Source of the DNA: Nematopogon swammerdamellus
Taxonomy: Eukaryota > Arthropoda > Insecta > Lepidoptera > Adelidae
NCBI GenBank assembly: GCA_946902875.1
Contig: OX336348.1
Coordinates: 17,447,741 to 17,511,740, forward strand
Direction: 5' to 3'
Length of the DNA: 64,000 nucleotides
This document shows positions 29,931 through 40,345 of this stretch, in pieces (position 1 is the stretch's first letter; each line of letters begins with the position of its first letter). The position numbers and the translations under genes are program-made. The notes under the pieces were generated by a model. It saw only the letters and a list, made by a program, of their open reading frames with translations. It searched no databases and was not told the DNA's origin.

Positions 29931-32194
29931 ATGGCTCCACTTAGTTTATATTACCAAAACACAAGGGGACTTCGAACTAAGACTAAAAACGTCTATTGCA
30001 ACCTGCTCAACAGCAACCACGACATAGTAATTTTCACTGAAACATGGCTACGTAGTGACATATACGATAATGAGCTGTTCGACGACAGATATCAGGTGTT
30101 CAGAAGAGATCGAGAAACTAGTGGTTTCCATTCTGGCAAGGAAGGAGGTGGTGTCCTTATAGCTATATCTAATAGGATCCAATGTAAACGTAAACATGTG
30201 GGAGAGTCAGTGTGAGGACTTGTGGGTATCTCTTACTTTAAATGCGGGCAATGAAATATGCACTATCTGTGTATGTGTAGTATATTTACCGCCACCTGCT
30301 AGCGCGTGTATGTTAGATCATTTCACAGACAATGTCAACAAAGTGGTGGATTCCCAAAAAAAATTATTGTTAATAGGTGACTTTAACTTGGGTTGCATAT
30401 CATGGCATCCTGGGGCGGATGGGGTTGGTCTTTCTCCAGAAGTCCATAGCTCACAGCTTGGACATTGTCTCGTCGATTTTATGTCTTTGAATAATTTTCA
30501 GCAGTTCAATAGCGTACAAAATTTCAACAACAAAATTCGGGACCTCGTTTTAAGCAACCTTACAAGAATAAATCTGACCAAATCGAATGATCTCATTAGC
30601 AATCTAGACAAACATCATCCACCGCTGGAATTATCTCTTAACTATTCAGCTCAAGAGTTACTGAACCCTAGACGTCAAAGCAAACTCAATTTCTTTAAAG
30701 CTGACTACGAAGCCATTATGGCAGAACTTGATGAAGTGCCTTGGCTTGATGTTCTGGGTCCTTATGATTTAGTGAATGACATGATTGATTCATCTACACA
30801 AAATTATTACTTCTCATATACCTAGAACTAAAAATAAAAGTGTGAGGTATCCCAGCTGGTTCAGTTTTAATCTTATAAAAAGATTTAAGGAAAAAGATAA
30901 AATAAGGGCACGACTTAAGAAGTATAGAAATCCGCTGGACGAGCTGGCATATCATAATCTCCGAATTAGATGTGATTTAATACTGAGGAACTGTTACTCG
31001 TCCTACATGCATCACATTGAAACCTGTATAGCCAGTAATCCAAAGTATTTCTGGACTCACTTGAAAGATCTGCGTAGAAGCAAAAGCACCTATCCCGCCG
31101 AAATGTCGTATAGAAATAGTTTTTCCTCTGAAGGTAAAGGGATATGTGATCTGTTTCTATCGCATTTTTCTTCCGTATATGATCCGCCATTTGCTTCGGT
31201 TCCTAACTTCCAGAACTCTATCAATCAATACTAACTCCCTTACTAAAATAACGTTTAGTAAACAAACTGTGCTGATTAAATTAAAAAGACTTGATGTTAG
31301 TAAGGGGGATGGTCCTGATCTTATACCGCCTATATTTGTCAGAAATTGTGCTGCCTCTCTAGCTATCCCACTCACTATTATTTTCAATAAATCGCTCGAT
31401 ACTGGTGTATTTCCCAATTTGTGGAAGGAAGCCAAAATAGTTCCCGTCTTCAAAAGTGGTGATAAAAGTTCAGTATGTAACTATAGGCCCATATCAATTT
31501 TGTCAGTATTTCCCAAAGTATTCGAATCTGTAATTTGTCCTATACTCAACTGGCATATGAAACAGCTACTCACAGAGAGGCAGCACGGTTTCCTTCTGAA
31601 TAGGTCCACTAGCACTAACTTACTATATTATGTGAATGCTCTGACTGAGTCGGTTGATAAGCGTCTACAGATTGATGCCGTATATACTGACTTCAGTAAG
31701 GCATTCGACAAAGTAAGCCATAATATATTGACTGCTAAATTGTCGGCGTACGGTATACATATACAAGGCCCTATAAGGAACTGGCGTCGTACTTAAATAA
31801 GCGCGTGATGCGAGTCGTGGTGGGAGGCTTCGAGTCAGATAATTTTTCCGCATCCTCTGGTGTCCCACAAGGCTCGCATCTTGGACCTGTTCTTTTCAAC
31901 ATTTTTATTAACGACATAACCAACTGCTTCAGAAACAGTGATTACTGTTTATACGCTGACGATTTAAAAGTGGACAGAGAAGTGAGTTGTGCTGGTGATG
32001 CTAGGGCAATGCAGGAGGATATAGAGAGACTGGTCTCCTGGTGCGACCTCAATCAAATGTCACTTAATCACTCAAAATGCTACTATATACGATTCACACG
32101 TAATCACAAATCAATGGATTCGCAATATACAATAGGTGGCAATGCACTCAAAGAGGTGGACCATATTCGCGATCTTGGTGTTACACTAGACTAG
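29931..32194 (+). pseudogene. non-LTR ORF2: APE endonuclease and RT
   Basis: The endonuclease starts at an ATG (LYYQNTRGLRTK, VIFTETWLRSDI, LLLIGDFNLG). A frameshift near 30200 and another near 30800 follow. The RT core is recognisable across three frames (GDGPDLIPPIFVRNC, NYRPISILSVFPKVFES, TDFSKAFDKVSHNIL, SSGVPQGSHLGPVLF, catalytic YCLYADDLK). The frame ends at LGVTLD with TAG at the outer inversion breakpoint; the remaining C-terminus is on the opposite strand at 28960-29561. Confidence 0.85.
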
Positions 32195-32694
32195 AAGAGA
32201 GTATTTAAGTATTATTAAGAGAAAGCTGTGACCTATGGCTGTGACTTACTGATTGGTCAGTGCCATTGGTTCGGTAGCAGGCTCAGATCGAGGTTGAGTT
32301 GCTTTTCGCACGATCAGCTATACGTGGCTCTTTCCCGTATTAGTAATTAAAATAGTTTATATGCACACATTCCTGGAAATTCTACTTCTAATATAGTTTA
32401 CAGAGCGTTATTACAGATTATAAATTACCATTGGTTGCGGCTTCACTTATGTAGGTCGAATCAAGTCTATAATCTGCCGAATTAAAAACACCATAACAAT
32501 TTGGATCATACTAACGAACGGACGGACAGAGTGACGTTGCGTTTTATAACACGCTGAGAAAGATCAAGTCCACGCGAACGTAGTCGCGGCAGGCCTCAGA
32601 CACTCCTTCATACCTACGGCGATGATCACCTACAGCGCGCGATATTCGGAGAATACAAAACAGTCCGGGCAGCCCCGCGCTTGCGAGCGCACGC
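32195..32694. other. spacer with Helitron relic
   Basis: Apart from the helicase fragment at 32294-32416 there is no coding signal. The stretch ends at the 7-bp duplication of the next transposon. Confidence 0.4.
32294..32416 (+). pseudogene. Helitron helicase C-terminal fragment
   Basis: About 40 codons translate as LSCFSHDQLYVALSRISN, a TAA, then NSLYAHIPGNSTSNIVYRAL. This matches the Pif1-type helicase motif VI region (SHGQLYVALSRV) and the conserved C-terminal tail of Helitron Rep/Hel proteins (TxNIVYxEAL). An internal stop and missing flanks mark it as a relic. Confidence 0.75.
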
Positions 32695-32701
32695 ATACAG
32701 T

Positions 32702-34193
32702 CATAGTAAAAGAAGACGAGTAAGATAACTGGAGGCCATTTTTAAAATAACTACCTACGCTGCGCCGAGCCTCCAGGGATGTCACAACTCACAACACTAA
32801 CACAATTGACAGGCAGTGAGCCCATCATGGTGGAAATGCTATTCTTTAAAATTATTATGCACATTTATGTATTTTTTATTTATAGACCAAGAGCCAGCTC
32901 CCAAAATTTTACTCTAACAGAATATATGAGTTGTCATAGATTTATTATATACTGGCGTTAAGGTATATTTTCGAAAGCTGTATTTTCGATAGACAGTGAA
33001 CGATGTTATTTTGATGTTTGAGCCCTTGACAACGATACCCCACTCAATAATCGGATGCTTAGTTCTGGCGCTACGGTGGAACATACGTAAAAACAAACAT
33101 ACACACACATAAATTGCTAAAAAGATAACCCTTCATTTTTGCTTCGCGCAGTCGGGTAAATTTTTTTTTAACTTTAACCTCCCAAAAATTAATGCAATGT
33201 CAAAATTCAACTTTAAATCACGTTCGTCTTTGGACAACCATTTCGTAGTCACGGACGATGAAGAGAATTAATAAGTGGGCAAAAAATTTATAACTATAAA
33301 AATTATAGAAAATATATTTAGAATTATAGATTAATATAATTATTAATCTTAATAAAAAAATTATCAAATAAATAATTTTAAAATGTATTTATTAATTTTG
33401 TTTTATTATTACTTAATAAATTATATTTTTATTTTTGTTATTTTAATGAATTACTTAATAACTTGGTTGGTCGCTAGCAGTCATGCATGAAAGTGTCCGC
33501 GGTAGGAGCTGTGGCCATTTATAGAAGACAAAATCGCGCGAAATTGCGTTGTGCGTGGTATCTCTAACAAGTCTGAACAAGTCGACAACCGCGGGCCCGC
33601 GCACGACGCAGCCTTCGCGTGCGCCGCGCGGCCGCGCCCGATGCCGGGGTTCGCGAATGGTTTTTGCAGCTAGTACCTACCTATTAATAACTAATTAATA
33701 CTATAATTTAAATACTAATAGGTACTTTGCTCTGACGTTACCAAGCCAGGTCTCAAGTCAATTCCTTCGCTTAGTACCTACTCGTATTAATAACTTACAT
33801 AATTTAACTACATACTTTAATAATATTTTTTATGTTACTTACCTTTCGATGGCAGCAGGTAATGAGAATAATGTTAACTCGCGATTCGAGTCGAGCCTGA
33901 TCTATTCATGCAGCCGTACACACTGCAGAAACGTGGAGCCATTATGTTAGTGCAATAGAATAAAATTCGAATAATAATACTTTCTATCGGGAAGCGGCAG
34001 GCGGCAGGCAGCGGCCGTCACGTGGTGTGCGTCACCGAGCGCGGGGGCGGGGCGACCATCACTGACTACGCGCGAGGAACAGTGAGAATGCATGTAGTGG
34101 TTGTGTACAGACAGCGTGCGCAGGCGCGCGCTTGTGTGAGTGCGAAATCGGCGCGTTTGTATGAAGACGGCTAACTTGTGTGGTTTAACTATG
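32702..34193. mobile_element. DNA transposon with 7-bp TSD, copy 2
   Basis: 1,492 bp with the same CATAG termini and very high identity to 6285-8561, flanked by its own 7-bp duplication ATACAGT (32695-32701 and 34194-34200). It lacks the Harbinger insertion and shows the empty target with one TTC near 33614. There is no transposase ORF. A GC-rich segment (about 33995-34170) resembles a CpG-rich promoter. Confidence 0.85.
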
Positions 34194-34200
34194 ATACAGT

Positions 34201-35832
34201 CGATCGCCTGGATGGAACGAACTATTTTATTCAGTACCTATGAAGTATTCTGTGCCTATTCTTCGATATAATAATAATGGAGCAATTGGAGCATCGTAAT
34301 ACTAATAATGACTAATTTGATTTAATGATTAATTTTAGGTATATATTTTTATTTTTATACTTTGTATATGTGAAATTAATGTAAATATTGTAAATGTGTT
34401 AATAAAGAATTAATAATGACTACTAATACTAATAATACTATCTCGGTAATGAACGAATGATGATAATAATAATATGATAATTTTGTGTATTTTTATAAGT
34501 TTTTGTATAATATAATATATGTAAAATTAATATAAATTCTTAGTAAAAATGTGAAAATAAAGAAATTATAATAATAATATGTTAAATCAAATAATTTATT
34601 TATTTCATTTTTCATGTACGCATTTACAAAGAGAGGCTCTGCAATAGAAGAATCTGTCTCGCAGAGGCAGTTCCTGATTCATAGGCATTTTGCGCTTATC
34701 TAATATACAACAATTAAAATAAGAAACTAATTAAATAAATGAATCAATAAAATTAGCATGTCATCATCATTATACTTCCGAGAAGCCACAGAGTTTTGTC
34801 AAAAAAAAACTGCTAAGTAATTATTAACAGTAATTTATTCGTCACACAAGACGACAACCCCAACACGATACGAATCACGCCAAAAGAGATAGAGTTATGC
34901 GATAGAAAGAGAAGCGTGATGTAGGTTATTATTCGAGTTAGGCATGCAGCGATTTGCGAGCTGAATTGCACTTTATTGCGTCTCAGCAAGAGTAGCTATT
35001 CCTTTATGTGGCCTTGTGGAGTGTCGCTTCTGGTACTCTTTTCTATTCTGTGGTCGCGGGCACAGCTAGTACATACAAAGAGTCAAAGTCACACAAACTC
35101 ACTGACCTTCTAATCAAACTGAACAACTTATGTTTTGGTAATTCCTCAAAAACTTCTATAATCAAATCATACAAATCGTCAGTTTCTATGGGAATTTAAT
35201 AACTTTGGTTTACTCACACATAACTATAGATTCAGATTCAGATCCAGATAGGTATAATGCGCGGGGCGGATCTCGGCGTGTCGCCGCCGCAGCGGCTCGT
35301 CAGTGTTGATAGATTTGATAAGGCAGATTTGATAAATTTTACGTGCAGTTATAATCTGTTGGGTTATATATAACCCAGTTTTCACCCGGTTATAACCCGT
35401 TTTAGTGGGTTAAATGAAACTAAGGCAGATTTGATAGATTTTACATGCAGTTATAATCTGACGGTCCTTCAAAATTTGTTCATAGTACGCTAAAGGGAGG
35501 GGGGAGGTGTTCAGTATCGGAAATAGATCACTTTTGAAGAACAAAGATTTTTTTTTTACAAAAAAAATTTTTTAATGTTAAATGTAAAAAAAAAAAATTC
35601 TTAATCGTTTCAGTTTCATGCCAGGAACAAAAACGTCTTCCAACACATAGATCTCTTTCTTTCAGAAATTGTGAAAAACCACTATTTTAGTTGTATTAGT
35701 ATGGAATAGGAAGAATTTGATTTTTTTTACCAACTTACACGTGTTACATCATAATGATAATGAAGACTTTTTTGTTACTGTCATGAAACTGAATCCAAGC
35801 ATCCTTTTTTCCCTTTCTTAGTTTCCTTTCTT
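34201..35832. other. AT-rich spacer with a local duplication
   Basis: Mostly AT-rich DNA. About 35319-35361 and 35422-35461 carry a ~40-bp direct repeat (AAGGCAGATTTGATA and following), separated by 60 bp that includes a perfect palindrome GGGTTATATATAACCC (about 35361-35376) and two more GGTTATAACCC-type half sites. No gene recognised. Confidence 0.5.
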
Positions 35833-36177
35833 TTTACCCGACTATGGCAGAGCCAAAAAGGAGGGTAATGTGGTTGGCAGTCTATGTGGCTGGGTATGTA
35901 CGGTTGTTCCACCGTAACTGCTAAACTACTCATTCGATTTTGATGATCGTGGTGTCAATCGATTTGTTATGATGGTCCCCTTGTCATGGGGTACCAAATT
36001 TTTCCATAAATAAAAAATGGCGGCCGTGGGACCCCATATTGTCACACTTTAAAAAAATATTTTCTTCAAACCCCACCGAGTGGGGTATCATTGTCAAGAG
36101 CTTCTAAAGGCGATTTCAAAAATATAAGACACTTAATGGTTTAAACCAAAATGAATGAAATAAAAAATTATAAGCCC

Positions 36178-36270
36178 AACCGTGGTTCGGATTGCACGTA
36201 AAACTGTAGGTCCCTTCAGATTCAGATTCAGATATTTATTTTGCCATATTTATTATTCCCTTCTTACCTT
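36178..36270 (+). repeat. SINE segment with a 40-bp insert inside block A
   Basis: The end of block A matches the middle of the SINE (AACCGTGGTTCGGATTGCAC to GTAGGTCCCTTC, then CCCTTCTTACCTTA). In the SINE the two parts are contiguous. Here 40 bp (36218-36257, AGATTCAGATTCAGATATTT and on) separates them, with CCCTTC on both sides, as in a tiny retro-insertion with a 6-bp duplication. Confidence 0.75.
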
Positions 36271-36657
36271 ATAGGATAGGATAGGATAGGATAGGATAGG
36301 TGAGGATAGGATAGGATAGGATAGGATAGGATAGGATAGGATAGCATAGCATAGCATAGCGTAGCGTAGCGTAGCGTAGCGTAGCGTAGCGTAGGATAGG
36401 ATAGGATAGGATAGGATAGGATAGGATAGGATAGGATAGGATAGGATAGCATAGCATAGCATAGCATAGCATAGCATAGCATAGCATAGCATAGCATAGC
36501 ATAGCATAGCATAGCATAGCATAGCATAGCATAGCATAGCATAGCATAGCATAGGATAGGATAGGATAGGATAGGATAGGATAGGATAGGATAGGATAGG
36601 GTAGGGTAGGGTAGGGTAGGATAGGATAGGATAGGATAGGATAGGATAGGATAGGAT
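36271..36657. repeat. pentanucleotide array (ATAGG/ATAGC/GTAGC)
   Basis: About 77 five-base units arranged in blocks: ATAGG, ATAGC, seven GTAGC, ATAGG, a long ATAGC block, ATAGG, four GTAGG, ATAGG. Block structure points to repeated local expansion of variants. Long open frames here (repeating YPILS and YAMLC) exist only because 5-bp units leave all frames free of stops. Confidence 0.95.
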
Positions 36658-38098
36658 AAAGTCTTCGAGAAGGTTTATCGTCTTCTTGAACGCAGCTCGG
36701 CCTTCGGCCTCGCCCATAGTTACTTACTGTCTTCGAGAAGGTTATTTGTCTACCTGAACGCAGCTCGGCTTTTGGCCTCGCCCATAGTTACTTACTGCCT
36801 TCGAGAAGGTTTATCGACTTCCTGAACGTAGCTCGGCCTTCGGCCTCGCCCATAGTTACTTACTGTCTTCGAGAAGGTTTATCGTCTTCTTGAACGCAGC
36901 TCGGCCTTCGGCCTCACCCATAGTTACTTACTGTCTTCGAGAAGGTTATTTGTCTACCTGAACGCAGCTCGGCCTTCGGCCTCGCCTATAGTTACTTACT
37001 GTCTTCGAGAAGGTTTATCGACTTCCTGAACGCAGCTCGGCCTTCGGCCTCGCTCATAGTTACTTACTGTCTTCGAGCAGGTTTATCGTCTTCCTGAACG
37101 CAGCTCGGCCTTCGGCCTCGCCCATAGTTACTTACTGTCTTCGAGAAGGTTATTTGTCTACCTGAACGCAGCTCGGCTTTTGGCCTCGCCCATAGTTACT
37201 TACTGCCTTCGAGAAGGTTTATCGACTTCCTGAACGCAGCTCGGCCTTCGGCCTCGCCCATAGTTACTTACTGTCTTCAAGATGGTTTATCGTCTTCTTG
37301 AACGCAGCTCGGCCTTCGGCCTCACCCATAGTTACTTACTGTCTTCGAGAAGGTTATTTGTCTACCTGAACGCAGCTCGGCCTTCGGCCTCGCCCATAGT
37401 TACTTACTGTCTTCGAGCAGGTTTATCGTCTTCCTGAACGCAGCTCGGCCTTCGGCCTCGCCCATAGTTACTTACTGTCTTCGAGAAGGTTATTCGTCTT
37501 CCTGAACGCAGCTCGGCCTTCGGCCTCGACCATAGTTAATTACTGTCTTCGAGAAGGTTTATCGACTTCCTGAACGCAGCTCGGCCTTCGGCCTCGCCCA
37601 TAGTTACTTACTGTCTTCGAGAAGGTTTATCGTCTTCTTGAACGCAGCTCGGCCTTCGGCCTCGCCCATAGTTACTTACTCTCTTCGAGAAGGTTTATCG
37701 TCTTCCTGAACGCAGCTCGGCCTTCGGCCTCACCCATGGTTACTTACTGTCTTCGAGAAGGTTTATCGTCTTCCTGAACGCAGCTCGGCCTTCGGCCTCG
37801 CCCATAGTTACTTACTGTCTTCGAGAAGGTTTATGGTCTTCTTGAACGCAGCTCGGCCTTTGGCCTCGCCCATGGTTACTTACTGTCTTCGAGAAGGTTT
37901 ATCGTCTTCCTGAACGCAGCTCGGCCTTCGGCCTCGCCCACAGTTACTTACTCTCTTCGAGAAGGTTATTCGTCTTCCTGAACGCAGCTCGGCCTTCGGC
38001 CTCACCCATAGTTACTTACTGTCTTCGAGAAGGTTTATGGTATTCTTAACCGCAGCTCGGCCTTCGGCCTCGCCCTCAGTTACTTACTTATTCGAGAA
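36658..38098 (-). repeat. 68-bp minisatellite, about 21 units
   Basis: Exact 68-bp spacing (cttcgag at 36663, 36731, 36799 and so on). Variant bases (TCGTCTTC, TTGTCTAC, TCGACTTC) recur in an ordered three-type cycle over the first eleven units, with a six-unit (408-bp) higher-order repeat. Each unit holds two small palindromes, GGCCGAAGGCC and CTTCTCGAAG. Confidence 0.95.
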
Positions 38099-38500
38099 GT
38101 TTTATTTATGTAATATTACTAAAAAGAATGAAATAAAAAATAAAGTTTAAAAAACTGTAACCCGACTATGGAAAAAAGGAACTATTATTAAGAAAACTAA
38201 AAAAGTTTCAAAACCTTTACCATAAATAAAATAAACTGAAAAGTAAGAAACAAGATATTTGGGAGCCATGGCAGTGCTTCCTTCGGACGTTGCTATCATC
38301 GTCTTATTGGGTAAGAGCAGTCTTTTGATTTTCCTGTTTATTTAGTTTTATTGAAGTCTTCTGGCAGTTTCACATTAATAACGTTATAATTAAATTGAAA
38401 TGCCGTAGTCGTGCGTTGTCAGCTATAAAAAAAATTATGCTTGATTGACGGCATCTCGTTGTTAATTTTGCGATCATGCTGAGGAAGGGGATATGCATGC
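38099..38500 (+). repeat. block B, copy 1
   Basis: Starts after the last minisatellite unit and includes CTGTAACCCGACTATGG, GTCTTATTGGGTAAGAGCAG and GTCGTGCGTTGTCAGC. Further copies lie at 47222-47562 (plus) and 47905-48270 (minus). Non-coding. Confidence 0.85.
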
Positions 38501-39036
38501 AGATTCAGATATTTATTTTGCCATATTTATTATTCCCTTCTTACCTTATAGGATATAATAGGATAGGTGAGGATAGGATAGGATAGGATAGGATAGGATA
38601 GGATAGGATAGGATAGGATAGGATAGGATAGGATAGGATAGGATAGGATAGGATAGGATAGGATAGGATAGGATAGGATAGGATAGGATAGGATAGGATA
38701 GGATAGGATAGGATAGGATAGGATAGGATAGGATAGGATAGGATAGGATAGGATAGGATAGGATAGGATAGGATAGGATAGGATAGGATAGGATAGGATA
38801 GGATAGGATAGGATAGGATAGGATAGGATAGGATAGGGTAGGATAGGATAGGATAGCATAGCATAGCATAGGATAGGATAGGATAGGATAGCATAGCATA
38901 GCATAGGATAGGATAGGATAGGATAGGATAGGATAGGATAGGATAGGATAGGATAGGATAGGATAGGATAGGATAGGATAGGATAGGATAGGATAGGATA
39001 GGATAGGATAGGATGGTATATTATATTATATATATA
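38501..39036. repeat. second pentanucleotide array (ATAGG)
   Basis: Begins with the same AGATTCAGATATTTATTTTG-type leader seen before the first array, then about 90 nearly pure ATAGG units with one GTAGG and two ATAGC interruptions, and an AT-rich end. Confidence 0.95.
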
Positions 39037-40188
39037 TAGTAACTATGGGCGAAGCCGAAGGCCGAGCTGCGTTCAAGAAGACGATAAACCTTCTCGAAGA
39101 CAGTAAGTAACTATGGGCGAGGCCGAAGGCCGAGCTGCGTTCAGGAAGTCGATAAACCTTCTCGAAGACAGTATGTAACTATGGGCTAGGCCGAAGGCCG
39201 AGCTGCGTTCAGGAAGACGAATAACCTTCTCGAAGACAGTAAGTAACTATGGGCGAGGCTGAAGGCCGAGCTGCGTTCACGAAGACGATAAACCTGCTCG
39301 AAGACAGTAAGTAACTATGAGCGCGGCCGAAGGCCGAGCTGCGGTCAAGAAGACCATAAACCTTCTCGAAGACAGTAAGTTACTATGGGCGAGGCCGAAG
39401 GCCGAGCTGCGTTCAGGAAGACGAATAACCTTCTCGAAGACAGTAAGTAACTATGGGCGAGGCCGAAGGCCGAGCTACGTTCAGGTAGACAAATGACCTT
39501 CTCGAAGACAGTAAGTAACTATGGGCGAGGCCGAAGGCCGAGCTTCGTTTAAGAAGACGATAAACCTTCTCGAAGACAGTAATTAACTATGGGCGAGGCC
39601 GAAGGCCGAGCTGCGTTCAGGAAGACGAATAACCTTCTCGAAGACAGTAAGTTACTATGGGCGAGGCCGAAGGCCGAGCTGCGTTCAGGAAGACGATAAA
39701 CCTGCTCGAAGACAATAAGTAACTATGGGCGAGGCCGAAGGCCGAGCTGCGTTCAGGAAGTCGATAAACCTTCTCGAAGACAGTAAGTAACTATGGGCGA
39801 GGCCGAAGGCCAAGCTGCGTTCAGGTAGACAAATAACCTTCTCGAAGACAGGAAGTAACTATGGGTGAGGCCGAAGGCCGAGCTGCGTTCAAGAAGACGA
39901 TAAACCTTCTCGAAGACAGTAAGTAACTATGGGCGAGGCCGAAAGCCGAGCTGCGTTCAGGTAGACAAATAACCTTCTCGAAGACAGTAAGTAACTATGG
40001 GCGAGGCCGAAGGCCGAGCTGCGTTCAGGAAGACGATAAACCTTTTCGAAGACAGTAAGTAACTATGGGCGAGGCCGAAGGCCGAGCTGCGTTTAGGAAG
40101 ACGAATAACCTTCTCGAAGACAGTAAGTAACTATGGGCGAGGCCGAAGGCCGAGCTGCGTTCAGGAATACGATAAACCTTCTCGACTC
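39037..40188 (+). repeat. 68-bp minisatellite, about 17 units, opposite polarity
   Basis: Same unit as 36658-38098 but in the plus orientation, so the two arrays form a potential inverted pair of over 1.1 kb around 1 kb of block B and pentamers. Each unit starts with an ATG that opens a 21-codon frame (MGEAEGRAAFRKTINLLEDS) and ends with ACAGTAAGTA, which resembles a splice donor. 68 is not a multiple of 3, so units do not form one long frame. Confidence 0.95.
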
Positions 40189-40345
40189 TATCCTATCCTA
40201 TCCTATCTATCTATATACATATGTATATAAATTTTATTCTTCCGGATCTCTTCGGAGTCGTCGGCGATTGTACTCGCCGGTCTGCCACCCGTCCCCGCTC
40301 GAGTGCCTCCCAAGATAGAGGACGGGCCCACCGATCAGTCCCGAG

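Larger units (their letters stand above)
28585..32194 (-). mobile_element. non-LTR retrotransposon with inverted 5' segment
   Basis: The 3' end (RT C-terminus and a TAAA-type tail, 28585-29560) is encoded on the minus strand. The 5' part (ORF1 end, endonuclease and most of RT) is encoded on the plus strand (29558-32194). The plus part stops at residues LGVTLD, and the minus part begins with SKLRFDMHINN, the next expected residues. This is the arrangement produced by twin priming. ORF1 has a baculovirus FP25K-like domain and ORF2 an APE endonuclease. CR1/Jockey-type placement is probable. It is multiply frameshifted. Confidence 0.82.
35833..38500 (+). mobile_element. composite element A-pentamer-minisatellite-B, copy 1
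   Basis: Order: block A (35833-36270), pentanucleotide array (36271-36657), 68-bp minisatellite (36658-38098), block B (38099-38500). The same order and polarity are found on the minus strand at 48988 down to about 47905 with much shorter arrays, and the A-plus-pentamer part recurs at 55524-56201. Nothing in it codes for protein. The mobilising enzyme and the true ends are unknown. Block A starts ACCCGACTATGG, and so does an internal point of block B (near 38161). Confidence 0.8.

Noticed and set aside
36253..36717. Long minus-strand open frames repeating YPILS/YAMLC (also at 38530-38904 and 55918-56223)
   Set aside because: They arise because the 5-bp repeat lacks stop codons in all frames; no initiation context, composition or conservation supports a protein.
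36658..40188. Regularly spaced repeats that might be taken for a CRISPR array
   Set aside because: Units are contiguous 68-bp repeats with no unique spacers, in a eukaryotic genome; this is a minisatellite.
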